Below are positions 12,733 through 27,118 of a stretch of DNA of 64,000 nucleotides, piece by piece. A program made the position numbers and the translations under genes. Where the stretch lies: positions 14,121,861 to 14,185,860 of the forward strand of contig CM020501.1 of assembly GCA_009823395.1 (NCBI GenBank), in the 5' to 3' direction. The notes beneath the pieces are model-generated. The model saw only the letters and a list, made by a program, of their open reading frames with translations, did no database searches and was not told the origin of the DNA. Source of the stretch: Thamnaconus septentrionalis. Its lineage: Eukaryota; Chordata; Actinopteri; Tetraodontiformes; Monacanthidae. The number at the start of each line of letters is the position of its first letter. Position 1 is the stretch's first letter.

Positions 12733-12995
12733 TCCATCCTTTCATTTTCTATCACTGCTTCTCCTGCACTTAGGGTTGCCAGAGTGATGGAGTCTATCAC
12801 TGGGTGAAGGCAGGGTACTTCCTGGACAAGTCGCCACTTCATCATGGGCCAAAACAGAGGGCCAGCCATCCACACTCACACCCACGGACAATTTAGAGCT
12901 GCCAATTAGACTAATGTGCATGTCTGTTGACTGTGAGAGGAAGCCGGGGTACCTGGAGAGAACCCACGCAGACACTGTGTGACACGACTGCCGAG
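12733..12995 (-). mobile_element. Diverged relative of the tRNA/L2-tailed SINE
   Basis: On the minus strand this follows the same order as the young SINE copies: a CTGCGTGGGTTCTCTCC-like segment, a GGCTTCCTC segment, a TAAATTGTCCGTGGGTGTGAGTG-like segment, CTTGTCCAGG, and CCTGCCTTCACCC. Substitutions and small indels are frequent, and the tRNA-like head is missing or replaced at the right end. It is an old, 5'-truncated member of the same or a parental L2-type family. Confidence 0.7.
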
Positions 12996-14436
12996 TTGGG
13001 ATTTAAACCAACAAAAAATTAACAGATTACAATTTTGTTGAGCACTGGAAGAAAGCTGTAAACCTAAAAAAAATAACCAACCAAGAAAGAAATCAACTGT
13101 GATTAGAGGATTCACAAACAAGTCCAACTTGAATACTCAGGAGCACATTTTCCTCTCTCAAAGTCCATAATACAGGCCAGCCGCACACTAGTGCTTAATT
13201 CCTTGACACATTCAGTATTATAAGTCAGGCAAATGGTGGCAGGTGAAGAAAAGGAAATAGAAACTCATTGATTTCTTTTATTTTTATCTGAGTTTCCACA
13301 TTAGTTGCTCATGTGTTCCCTTCTGAAGCTGTATCTGGAGCGGCATGTCAGGAGGCCACACTGGTAGATGCTGATGGTGAAGGTCGTCTGCAGTTAGAAA
13401 CGTTGCCAACGAAGATAAGTGCTGAAAAAAGGCCTCAGTACCAATAAAAACATCCCACATTTTCAGCCTTTTTGTCTCTACACTTAACGGACGGTCCATC
13501 CCACTCAGTCTTCTCGTCCTCCTCCACAGTTCAAGTTTGGTCCTCTCCGCCAGGACTGGAACACTTTACCTACAAGAGAGTGGGAAAAAAATGCTTTCTC
13601 TTGTTTTTACCACCAAGAGTTCATTGTGCAAACAATTCTGCCTTATGCCGCTTCAGCGGCTAACCTCAGTATGTTCAGAGTTACAAGTTGTTGTTTGTTT
13701 TTTTACCCACAAATCTTAACAATGATTTTTACAATGAAAGGTTGAGTCAACATTGCCCTAACACACCATCAAAGCACTTGATTTTGTTTCCATGATGAGT
13801 CCACATTCATAGCTTCACATGCTTTAATCTAAATATATACTTAAATGCAGTGAAAGCAAATATATCATGCCCATCTTGTTGAAAGCAACCATTTCTACTG
13901 CTTAAAGGGCCTGTATGTGGCATTTATCATACTCTAGTGGTGAGAATGAACACTGCAAATAAATAAACACTTTTTTTGTTGCGGATAGTCATGTCTCTCC
14001 CCATATTTCATAAGCTTAAGTTATGCTTCTGTTTTTTTGCCATATTTGCCTTTATCTGTTGTGCTTTATGGTTTGCAGCCTGTGGCCACGATACAGTGTA
14101 TTGCTATTTACCATATTTACTCATTTGTTTGCTCGAGTGAGCTCAGTTAATGTGGCCAGGTCATGTCCATGACTTTTAAGGATTCCATACAACAACATAT
14201 CATATTATTGCAGGCACATCCACTTTAATAATTTCCGAGTAACTCTGCTTGTACGTGTAAATTAGGACTTTGGGCAACATAAAAGCAAAGCATATATAAT
14301 TGAGTCTTGTGATGCTGCAAAGGAAGAGTAATCAGTGATGTTGCAGTAAAGCAAAAAAACAAAATTTGAATAGCTTATGTCGGAAGGAACTCATGAAATG
14401 TATATTTAGTCTAATTTTAATACTTATTTTTAAAAA
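12996..14436. other. Non-coding stretch, no gene recognised
   Basis: No exon recognised. The part around 13900-13975 resembles short dispersed fish repeats with a CTCTAGTGGTGAG word, but I cannot assign it. The remainder is AT-rich and shows nothing I can name. Confidence 0.5.
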
Positions 14437-18279
<3,843 letters not shown>

Positions 18280-18280
18280 T

Positions 18281-18365
18281 GTAACATTAATTAACATTAA
18301 CATTAATTAGCATTAATTAAGTGTAGAAATCAGCTCCCTGTTATGAATGCATATGCATTCATAAC
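18281..18365. promoter_or_regulatory. TAAT cluster with POU-type (MORE) palindrome
   Basis: 18281-18321 holds repeated ATTAATTA/ATTAA words (degenerate tandem of ATTAATTAAC-like units). Nineteen bases later lies a perfect 26-bp palindrome at 18340-18365 whose centre, ATGCATATGCAT at 18347-18358, equals the MORE motif, the palindromic site bound by POU (Oct-type) dimers. The motif match is directly visible; binding is inference, and the AT-rich neighbourhood raises the chance rate of the TAAT words but not of the 26-bp palindrome. Confidence 0.4.
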
Positions 18366-19597
18366 AACTAGTATGTTTTGGAAATGCAAAGAAAAATCAA
18401 ATCCAACTTTTTTAAATTATTTTATTTGCTTTAGCCACAAAGTACTTTACAGAAGAGACGAGAGGAGTCAAGCAAGGAAGTAATTCTCAAGATATAGAAA
18501 CGGTTTCAGCATCAGAGAATTGAAGTTGTTCTTGATTTTCAGGCTATTAATATATTTGGAAGTTTGTGGTCTTCACACCTTTTGTTATTAAGTGAAGGTG
18601 GAACCTAAAAATATACTAACAGGGTACACACAATATATCTATATATCTGATCTATTCCTTACACTCATCGCAATATTTACAGTTTTTAACTGGCAGCTAT
18701 TCGTCTTTTGTTTCAACCTGTTTTAATGCAACACACGTACTGTACCGCCAAAGCCATATAAATGCCAATGCATGGTTATGGTTGCTTTAATGAGCTAGTA
18801 AGATAGTTTACGCTAGGACGGGTTTAGTGAAAAGCCAATTAACCAGTGACACCTGTGTGCTTCCAAAGCCAGACGCCCTCCTTAAATATCGCTCACAGTA
18901 AAACTGTCCTGCAGACCGTACATGGCGAGGAATAAATCAAAGCCACACTCCATTAAAAGTGTAATCAGGCACGGAGTGGTAGGACTGCAGGCCCAGCTTG
19001 ACCCCTTCAAGTGTTAATGAGGTCCGTCGAGTCGTTAACCCACGCATTTAAATAACATGCATCAATATTAAAAGCTTATTAATGAATCAAAGCAACTATG
19101 TGTACTGCGGATTGGCCCAAGAGTGGCCTGCGAAGGAGCTGGAGAGGAAGACAGCGGTGCTTTTGGGTGTGTCTACACATGTACATATGTCTGTTTGTCA
19201 CCAATGGGGGATGTGTAAAGTCATGCGCTGCACATACAGTGCACTGGGTTTGACAACGCAGGGCACTGTATGTCTCTTGTCTTGGCAAATCCACTTTTTT
19301 AGCCCCCTATTAAAAGACATTATCTGTATGTTTAATCAACATACTTGTAAACATAGAGGCTATGATATAGCAGTTTTGTAACATTTAACACTTTTTTGGG
19401 GCACATCATATTTTTATGCATCAACCTTGAAACAATGTAAAGCAGAACGGACCGTTGAGCATCAAGCATGACTTTATTTATTCATTTGTTTTATTTATTT
19501 ATTTCAGGCTTGGCGTTGGTAGGGATACTAGTTAAGCAGCGAACAAAAGCTCATTGAAGTCACTTTAAAAGAAACATACAATTCCCTGCTGCATACA
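18366..19597. other. Non-coding stretch, partly conserved-looking
   Basis: No exon recognised. 18830-19090 is unique sequence with CCAATTAACC, GTTAATGAGG, ATTTAAATAAC and ATTAATGAATC words and could be a regulatory block. 19380-19597 is AT-rich and featureless. Confidence 0.5.
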
Positions 19598-20190
19598 TAC
19601 CGTAATTTCCGGACTATAAAGCGCACCTGAATATAAGCCGCAGCAGCTAAATTTAGGGGGAAAAACAAATGTGGACATATTCAAGCCGCACTGGACTATA
19701 AGCCGCAGGTGTTTCGTCAGGAAACGGGTCCGAGGAACGGATCGGTTCGGCGGCTGCGAGCCCTCGACTCTGGACTGGCACCGCGGATCCTGTTTGCGGG
19801 GTCCCGCTGGTCACCTCGGTTAATTGGTATGGAGTCGAACTCGAGGCAGCGATGCACCGGAGCTCACAAAGACAGATCGACTGCCTTTAACTTAAAAGCT
19901 GCATCATGTGCAATTCTTTGTTTGTTTTCCACAATGAGGATTTGTGCATGAATATTTCCTTTGCGCAAACTGTCTTGCTCTCGTTCTGTATTTGGTTCCA
20001 CCTTTGCTTTCGTTGTTCGCGCGAACTGCCTGTCTCACTCTTTCCCGAGCCCACCCAAAAATCCATAGTTGAGAAGGTCCCCTAGTGGCCGTTAGCTGTA
20101 AAAAACCATAGATTCGCCGCACCGTTGTATAAGCCGCAGGGTTCAAAGCATGGGAAAAAAGTAGCGGTTTATAGTCCGGAAATTACGGTA
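19598..20190. mobile_element. Non-autonomous TIR DNA transposon, TA-flanked, copy A
   Basis: The two ends are perfect inverted repeats: TACCGTAATTTCCGGACTAT at the left and the reverse complement at the right, with the AAGCCGC word repeated inside both arms. The outermost TA on each side can be read as a TA target duplication, which would suit a Tc1/mariner-type element; no 8-bp duplication is seen, so hAT is less likely. Length is 593 bp and no transposase remains. Internal open frames have no homology I recognise. It shares its right inner segment (GGTTCAAAGCATGGGAAAAA) with the element at 42.1 kb. Confidence 0.85.
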
Positions 20191-21579
20191 AATATAAAAT
20201 GTACCACAAAGCCAACCACACAGTGACCCCTCGGCTGTAAAAAGCCCTGGGAAGAATAAGCCTTTATTGGGAAATATAGAAACTACAGTAAATCTTACAC
20301 ATACTTCAAGGCAACAACTAGTGACAGCAAAATAATGGACCATATCAAGTTAGTCTGGACAAACCGCTAGTTTCTGCAGGGTTGGAATAAAATGGAAGAC
20401 GGACGACTCTTATGGCAGCATGAATAGATGATAAGGCCCTTGGACGGAAATACTCTCGGCGTCAACTCATATTCCCATGACTGGGGGGCAAACAGCGATG
20501 CGCCCCATCCATATGCAGCACTTTATACAGAAATCCTCGACGCTCGCTGTGTTGAAAATATCTTGCCGCGCGCATATTTGCTGGTGAGGCTACATCCCAG
20601 AGATGAGTGGCACAGTTTGCTCAGTTCAGATCAGCCCAGGCCTGCAGGGTTCACAGGAGGGACGAGGCGCCGCACACAGGGAGGAAGCAGCACCCGAATC
20701 CCCCAAAAGCTGCTCTCAAGCAAAGGCTTAATCCTTTCATGTGGGGCCTCTTTTTATGTCCGGAGTGACGGATGCATGTGTGAGCATCTACTGTAAGCAG
20801 GTGCTGATTCAAAGGGCGCAAACCTGCAGCATCAAAGCAAAAAAAAAAAAAAAAAACTCGCCACATGGCTCAAGATAGCAGGGATCCGAGGTGCGTTTTC
20901 ATTGTTGTGAGGCGCAGGGCAGCATCCAAACGTGCACACTTGCCGACGATGGGATCATGGTGATGATGGTGGAAGTTGCACTTTTAGCCTGAAATGAGCA
21001 GATTCCTGCGTGGAAAGCTATATGCAGTCAGTTTACATCAAGCTACACTGTAGAAAAAACAAAAACAAAGAACAGATCAACATAAAATTTGCCGTGTGCA
21101 GATTTCTGCGATGCTAACGCAAACCGAGTCACGGTGCCGTGATCGACATGTAGAACGGATGTCGGTGCACATCGGCATCAAGCTCAGCCGCAACTCTGGA
21201 ATGTCCAAATTTGATGGCTGCGTGGATTTCGTCACAGTCTGTTGGATCTCTGTGACAGTGAATGTCCTTGAATGCCTCACAGCGCGATGCAGGAGCACCA
21301 CGTGGCAGCTGGGAACAAAGAGGCGTGACGACGGTCATCTTTCGTCTGGGCTGGTCAAACATTGTGCAGTGTGTAGGAATCGCCTAACAAGTAAAAAAAA
21401 CAAAGTCCAATAAGAATATTTAGACCGCACTATAACTTTACTGCAAACAGATGAAGAAGAAAAAAAAAAAGCAGCCTGACTTTTAGCCCCAGAGGGCAGC
21501 TCAGACTCTTGAAGCCCTCTCAGATTTGACATGATGACAGTGAACATGTCAGTGTGAAGTTAAAATGAAGTCGGCAAGG

Positions 21580-21582
<3 letters not shown>

Positions 21583-21625
<43 letters not shown>
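21583..21625. repeat. (CT)21 microsatellite
   Basis: Uninterrupted CT run, with a CTCACTCTCT continuation at the right. Confidence 0.95.
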
Positions 21626-21631
<6 letters not shown>

Positions 21632-21719
21632 TGTGCATCCATAAAGCAAATATGTCAAAATCTCACATTTTGTGAGTAATAAATAGACGGCACCATAAAA
21701 CAAATACTTAGAATTTTAT

Positions 21720-21990
21720 TTTAATGATTGAGTGTGTGGATTTTGCAAATGTGATGCAAATTAATTAACAGACTATTTTGTTCAGCCTCTTAATTCGGAA
21801 CATTACAAAACATATCTGAGGCATGTTGATAAACCCCAGCGGCGGCAGCAGCCCTGCATTAACGCCGACTGCCTCAGAAAATCAATAGCACTCCATAACA
21901 CCTAATGAGGCCTATTAACTGTAATCTTACCCATTTGATCACAGTCAATGATCATAACCAGCTGTGCTCCAGCTGATCTGGAACTTAACA
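21720..21990. promoter_or_regulatory. Candidate regulatory block with octamer and homeodomain sites
   Basis: Contains a perfect octamer ATGCAAAT at 21754-21761 that runs straight into TTAATTAA at 21761-21768, preceded by a second TTTGCAAAT at 21742-21750. Further right are TTAATTCGG, AACACCTAATGAGG, TATTAACTG and TTGATCACAGTCAATGATC. Composition is balanced and non-repetitive. POU factors bind the octamer and homeodomains the TAAT cores; that this block is an enhancer is inference. Confidence 0.35.
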
Positions 21991-22290
21991 CAACATCTCA
22001 GCTCTTGGATTTTCTTCTTTTTTTGAATGTATTAATTTTATGTTTTGCAACAGGCTTGTCCATGGGGAAAGACACACTGTGGAGATAAAACGCTGCAAAA
22101 TTAATGCCGCGAAGAACATCCACCTATTTTTTATTTATTTTTTTCGAGGTACCCAGGAGGGGGGAGCGATCGAGGCGGGATATGAGCTCTGCGTTGAGGC
22201 CTCGGAAAGTCTCTGAATGTGGCGCGCAAGCTTTGAATCCTGGCCTCCGTGTGGTAGTTTCCCCAGATGTTAATTGTCACAGCGGGCGCC

Positions 22291-22322
22291 ACAATAACGA
22301 CAATCAAAGCTGTCGTTGTTGT
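22291..22322. promoter_or_regulatory. Imperfect hairpin with TCF/LEF-like loop
   Basis: Twelve-base arms ACAATAACGACA and TGTCGTTGTTGT pair with one mismatch around an 8-base loop, ATCAAAGC, which holds the TCF/LEF core ATCAAAG. The arms contain SOX-like ACAAT/ATTGT-type words. This could be a composite SOX/TCF site or a chance small palindrome. Confidence 0.25.
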
Positions 22323-23194
22323 TCTTGTTTTCACTGCGGCGGCAGCATGGCTCCCTTTTTGCTGGCCACATGGAAACAGTCGGCGTGTTTTTCCACCTAA
22401 AAGGCAGCAGCATAAAGGCAAGCGGCGAGAAAAGACGGCGTCTGGTCCTTGAAAAATGTCGCCTTTTTTTCCGGGGAGAAAAGCCAAGAGCCTGGCTGGG
22501 CTTCTTTGTCATCGTTATTTCCTCTCTCACGCCCGGTCGGGCCTGAGTCCACTCAGGAACGGGTGACTCTGACCCGGCGGATCTTTTCCACAGCAAAACT
22601 CCGTCATTTATCTCGTCTTTCACGCTCGTTCCTGGATATGAATTGAGACAGTTTCACACATTTTGCCAATCGAAGGCAAACGGCGAAGAAAAAGGCAGGA
22701 TGAAAAAAGGCTCAGGCGTGTGTGTGTGTTGTAGAGTATTTACGGTGCAGTCTTTACCTTCTTGGTGACGCAGCATCAATATCTGCCAGCCCTGCCGCCC
22801 GAGCCATTCATCTACATAAGTGCTGCTGAGGCATTCGCTGGCTAAGTGACAGTGATCAATATGTATGTTATCAAGTGCTGGGTGGGCGTGTGTGTGGCGG
22901 ATGGGGGTGGGGGTCTGAATGAACAGCAACGTTATCTGCCCGGGAAGAACAATATTCCAATCGCAGTTATTTATTCGGGCCACAACTCATTCTGGTTTTG
23001 TTTTTTGTTTTTTTTAGTGTTTTTTTTTTTCCTGTTTTTTTTATAGGTTTGTGAAAATCTCAGCTGTGAAGCTGTCAGGAGGGAGCCAACTTTCACTAAT
23101 GTATCTGAGAAAGCGACCGACTGCAATAGCGCTGCAAGCAAGACGGAGGCCAGGAGGAAACAAACGAAGCAACTTATAAAATGCCCTCCCCCCG

Positions 23195-23200
<6 letters not shown>

Positions 23201-23236
<36 letters not shown>
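23201..23236. repeat. (AC)18 microsatellite
   Basis: Uninterrupted AC run following a C-rich segment. Confidence 0.95.
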
Positions 23237-23237
<1 letters not shown>

Positions 23238-24361
23238 ATCCTGCCTGTGTGTTTACTGGAACTTAGGCGAACAAAAAGGAGCCTTAAAGCTCCAAAACGC
23301 ACTCTCGGTATGAGAGCTGTTCAAAAGCCAGCAGCCGAGAGGAGGGACCAACCTCGCCGACAGCAATCACAATTATGGCTGTTTATAATCAGCATAATGC
23401 ACAGGGTAGGGTGGTGGGTGGTGGTGGTGGTGGTGGGGGGGGAAGGGGTGACTCGGCACAGGCGGAATGGCCGAGCGACATCTACAGGTTGCCGCTTTGA
23501 TAGATATGAACATGGACGTGCTCAGCGTAACCATGGCAACAGCTGCTGGCGGCGTACAGGATGCGGCGCCTGCTCGCTTCCTTTTTAATAGCAGGCTAAT
23601 GAGCAGGCGCCGCTACATTTTTTTTTTCCATTATTATTTTTTCTTTTTCACGTGGAACAGGAGATGACAGACGACACAGATTTGAAAAAAAAAATCACAG
23701 GTGAAGTCAACAAGGAGCTCCACGGCTTCACTTCCACAACAGCCTCAGAGCTCAGCGTTTGAAGCGGTCATGTGCACTCGCTGCTAGATATACATTATCC
23801 CCCCTCCTCCCGTAAACTCTTCTTCTTTATTTCTTGGGCTGACAACATGTGTGGGAGAGAGGAGCAGAAGACAACAGAACTCCCGGGGCCAACAAATGCA
23901 CATCTCACAGAGAGGATGGAATTCAGCAATGAAGAAAAAAAAAAAACCTGCACATTTAAATAGCAGTGGTACAGATTTTCACTTCCTCTCCTGCGGCACG
24001 CTCTACATAACCAATGCGTGGAAGCTATAGTCAAAGATAAACAATTTATACACAGAGACCTGCCAGACTTGATTATTCAATGTGTTTTAACAACTTGTGC
24101 AGAGGTAGAGAGCAGATCAAGCACCTCATTCAACCTAACCTCTGTCTTTTGAAGCTGAGGGATCGAACGTTGCTTTAAAAAAGACATCATTGACGACAGC
24201 CAACAAAAACAAAAAAAGTCACATGACCATTGAGGCATTTTTGATGTTGTAAACCAACTACTGTTAGCTTCTGTTTCAAGAAGACTATTTGAGTTGAAAA
24301 GTACTTTCTTGTTATCACTGAATTAAGAACTTTTTAACTCTATATTCAACTTATTCTATTT

Positions 24362-24624
24362 CAGGCATGCCCAAAGTCCGGCCTGTGGGCCATATCCGGC
24401 CCGCCAACTGATTTTAAGTGGCCCGCGGCTTTACTCGGAATTCTTCAATCTCCACTGCTGGACTCCCCTATGCGATCTCAAAAGGGCCCGCACGATCACG
24501 ATCTCCACCGCTGGTTGCCACCGCCGTGCACCACCCCCCCTCAAAGGATCTTCGCGGTGTTGGCCCACGGGTCTTTTCAGATTACCTTTTTTGGCCCCCA
24601 ATGAAAAAAGTTTGGGCACCCCTG
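24362..24624 (+). mobile_element. Non-autonomous hAT-like transposon, copy 1
   Basis: Ends are CAGGCATGCCCAAAGT at the left and the complement of CAGGGGTGCCCAAACT at the right, a typical hAT-type CAGGGGTGCCCAAAC terminus. Eight-base flanks TTCTATTT (24354-24361) and TTCTACTT (24625-24632) form a target duplication with one mismatch, as expected for hAT. The left inner part reads GGGCCATATCCGGCCCGCC, shared in reverse orientation with the element at 33.9 kb. Length is 263 bp with no coding capacity. Confidence 0.85.
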
Positions 24625-24632
24625 TTCTACTT

Positions 24633-25478
24633 GTTTTTCCATAAATGTCACTCGGAGGGCAACTTTATTCCTTAACAAAGATATACATACAGAATAATTT
24701 GAGGCCACCCTTCTATAGGAGTTATGAGTGCTAATGTGAATGGCCACGCCCACTCACACAGATCAATATGGCCCTTTAGATGATGATGGATGCTCTCTGG
24801 TGGACCACGTATGAACCGACGCTGGTAAAAATATATGAAACAAAATGATCCAATGAATACTGTTGTGTGTTTCCACTTTACCTACTCCTCATTCCGCTGC
24901 TGTAAACCACTGATTTATTTCGCTCGTGTGGCTGCTCTGGCCTTCCATCTGGTGCATTAATGATGAACCTAAAGGCATCTACAGAGAGTCATCGACAAGT
25001 GATCAAAAGGGAACATTTGTAAAATTTGCATTTGTAAAGCAGCCCTGTGTGTGCGTGCGTGTGTTTGTGTGTGTGTGTTTGCGTGTGTGTTTAATGGCCT
25101 CCGTGTGAGGTGAAAGGTTCAATCAGAATGAGGAATGGCTGTGTTTATATATTTTCTATTCAAAGGGAATACAAATGCCGCTCTGCTTGGTGTTGTTGTC
25201 CTCATCACTTCGCACACCGGACTAGGAGTATTGTGAGGTCATTAGCGGAAAAGCATCAGGTAGATTCAGCATAAAGCAGAAATTAGTGCCAACAGCTTTG
25301 TGTATTGTCCACGGTCGCCCTGCATTGATGGTCGACGGTGAATGACATCATTGTCCAATCGCTGCAAAGGACTTGAAAGGAAACCCACTAATTTCATTGA
25401 CCAACATGCAGGTGGCGCATTACATGCACACGTATATTATTGCATTGTGACAGGGTGAGAATTAAATATCTATATAAT
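24633..25478. other. Non-coding stretch, no gene recognised
   Basis: Holds an imperfect GT-rich tract around 25045-25092. The rest is unique sequence with nothing I can name. Confidence 0.5.
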
Positions 25479-25488
25479 ATAATAAATG

Positions 25489-25867
25489 TGGGCGACACGG
25501 TGGCGCAGTGGTTAGCGCTGCCGCCTCACAGCAAGAAGGTCGTGGGTTCGATTCCGGGGCCCGGACCTGTGACCTTTCTGTGTGGAGTTTGCATGTTCTC
25601 CCCGTGTCTGCGTGGGTTCTCTCCGGGTTCTCCGGCTTCCTCCCACACTCCAAAAACATGCACGTGAGGTCAATTGAATATTCTAAATTGTCCGTAGGTG
25701 TGCATGTGAGTGTGAATGGTTGTTTGTCTCTATGTGGCCCTGCGATGAACTGGCGACTTGTCCAGGGTGTCACCCTGCCTTCGCCCTAAGACAGCTGGGA
25801 TAGGCTCCAGCAGACCCCCGTGACCCTGAATTGGAATAAGCGGGTATAGAAGATGAATGAATGATGA
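25489..25867 (+). mobile_element. tRNA-derived SINE with L2-type tail, copy 2
   Basis: Same structure as the copy at 2.67 kb, now in plus orientation: tRNA-like head with A box TGGCGCAGTGG and B box GGTTCGATTCC, core, then a GAATGAATGA tail. It is flanked by a perfect 10-bp target duplication ATAATAAATG at 25479-25488 and 25868-25877. The perfect duplication and intact pol III boxes mark a recent insertion by a LINE (L2-type) machinery acting in trans. It differs from copy 3 by only scattered substitutions. Confidence 0.93.
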
Positions 25868-26243
25868 ATAATAAATGCATGTAGAGGTTAAAACGCCTCC
25901 ACTGCAGCACTGCCTCAACCACTGCAAAGGATTTTTTCGCTTTTGTCGACATACTCACTGTTGTTTTGGCGGAATGTATCAGAAGTGCGAGGAATTCCAG
26001 AAAAACACCTCTATTCCGACAGAATACAACAACAATACAACAAATGGAACTGTGGCGCAGGTTCAGGGTGCAGCGTAGCAAAAGTGAAAGGAAGTCAATT
26101 GGGTTCTGAATACTCTGTGAATCCATCTGTTGTGGTGAGAGCGCGAACGAGAGGGACCCGAGCAGGACAGCCAGGTCACGGTGAGTAGAGATGAAGAAGG
26201 TACAGTATTTTGAGGTTTTTTTTTTTTAGGGTCAACAGTCCGG

Positions 26244-26645
26244 AACGATGGAGAAGTGCGGACAAGAGGTGAAGAAGCGTGTTAAGCAGGTAGGAGCAGG
26301 TGGAGGAAAGTGTCAGCTGTGATGTGTGATAAGAGTGTCAGCGAAGATTGAAAAGGAAAGGTGTGCAAGACGGTGGTGAGGGCTGCCGAGTTGCCTGGCA
26401 TAGATGCAGTGACGCTGCGGAAAGGACACGAGGCAGAGCTTCAGAAGTCGAGCTCCTCGGGTATGAGGACGGCAGAGGGTCGGCTCCCGTCAGATGTTCA
26501 GAAGATAGAGCCAGACGGTGAATATGTGAGCAGAAGGATGTTGAGGTCGGAAATGGCTGGCAGGAGATTTGTGGATGACAAGTGGATGCGGGCAACAGTG
26601 TTAGATGGAGGCAGGTGATTGGCTGTTGCGACTCCTGGGGAGAAC
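26244..26645 (+). mobile_element. Non-LTR retrotransposon relic, ORF C-terminus and 3' end
   Basis: Resembles, in order, a well-known fish non-LTR element 3' region: GAAGTGCGGACAAGAGGTGAAG..., a segment ending AAAGGTGTGCAAGACGGTGG, GAGGCAGAGCTTCAGAAG, GTGAATATGTGAGCAGAAGG, and a terminal GATGGAGGCAGGTGATTGGC followed by GTTGCGACTCCTGGGGA. In intact copies this codes for the C-terminus of the reverse-transcriptase polyprotein. Here stops and frameshifts break every frame. I do not assign the clade with confidence. The short frames within it are decay products. Confidence 0.65.
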
Positions 26646-26892
26646 AATCCAAAGACAAACAGTTTTGTCAGTGTCGCACACAAGCACAAGCACGCTTCTG
26701 TGTGCAGCTTGCGGAGCCTTTGCAGCACCATTGCGAATTGCTGCCTCGCACACTCAATGATTTTGGTGGATACAACTGGACGGACACAAGGGTTGACTTT
26801 AGAATGATGGATCCAAAAAAAAACCCTCAAAGTCATAAAGTGTTGCCCGTGTTTTACACGCAAACTGTTCCAACGTGTTTCTCTTTTGACTG
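26646..26892. other. Unassigned stretch
   Basis: Unique sequence between the retrotransposon relic and the palindrome. An 80-codon plus-strand frame crosses it but shows no recognisable domain. Confidence 0.45.
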
Positions 26893-27118
26893 TGTTGTAA
26901 TCTGATATTTAACATCATGCATCATTGCATATTGTGCTATTATATTTGTAACATTACATTTATATGTTGGAGTTATTACATTGAGTTGAATGTATAAATG
27001 TATTGAATGTTACTATATGTAGTGCTTTGGTGTATATTTGATGATCATGATCATCAAATATACACCAAAGCACTACTAATATGCAATGATGCATGATGTT
27101 AAATATCAGATTACAACA
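26893..27118. mobile_element. Candidate MITE: 41-bp perfect inverted repeats with a nested 58-bp palindrome
   Basis: The outer arms 26893-26933 and 27078-27118 are perfect reverse complements over 41 bases (left arm begins TGTTGTAATCTGATATTTAA). The four bases just outside each arm are both ACTG (26889-26892 and 27119-27122), a possible target duplication. Immediately inside the right arm lies a second, perfect 58-bp palindrome at 27019-27076 centred on TGATCATGATCA. The region 26934-27018 has no mirror image. There is no coding capacity. Read as a short non-autonomous element, or as an inverted duplication made by template switching; the sequence alone does not decide. Confidence 0.6.

Larger units (their letters stand above)
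20191..24353. other. Non-coding stretch, no gene recognised
   Basis: No exon recognised. It holds CT, AC, GGT and A/T tracts and several regulatory-looking blocks (21.7-22.0 kb and 22.26-22.33 kb listed separately; 20.42-20.70 kb is similar in character). No RNA gene or repeat family otherwise recognised. Confidence 0.55.
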
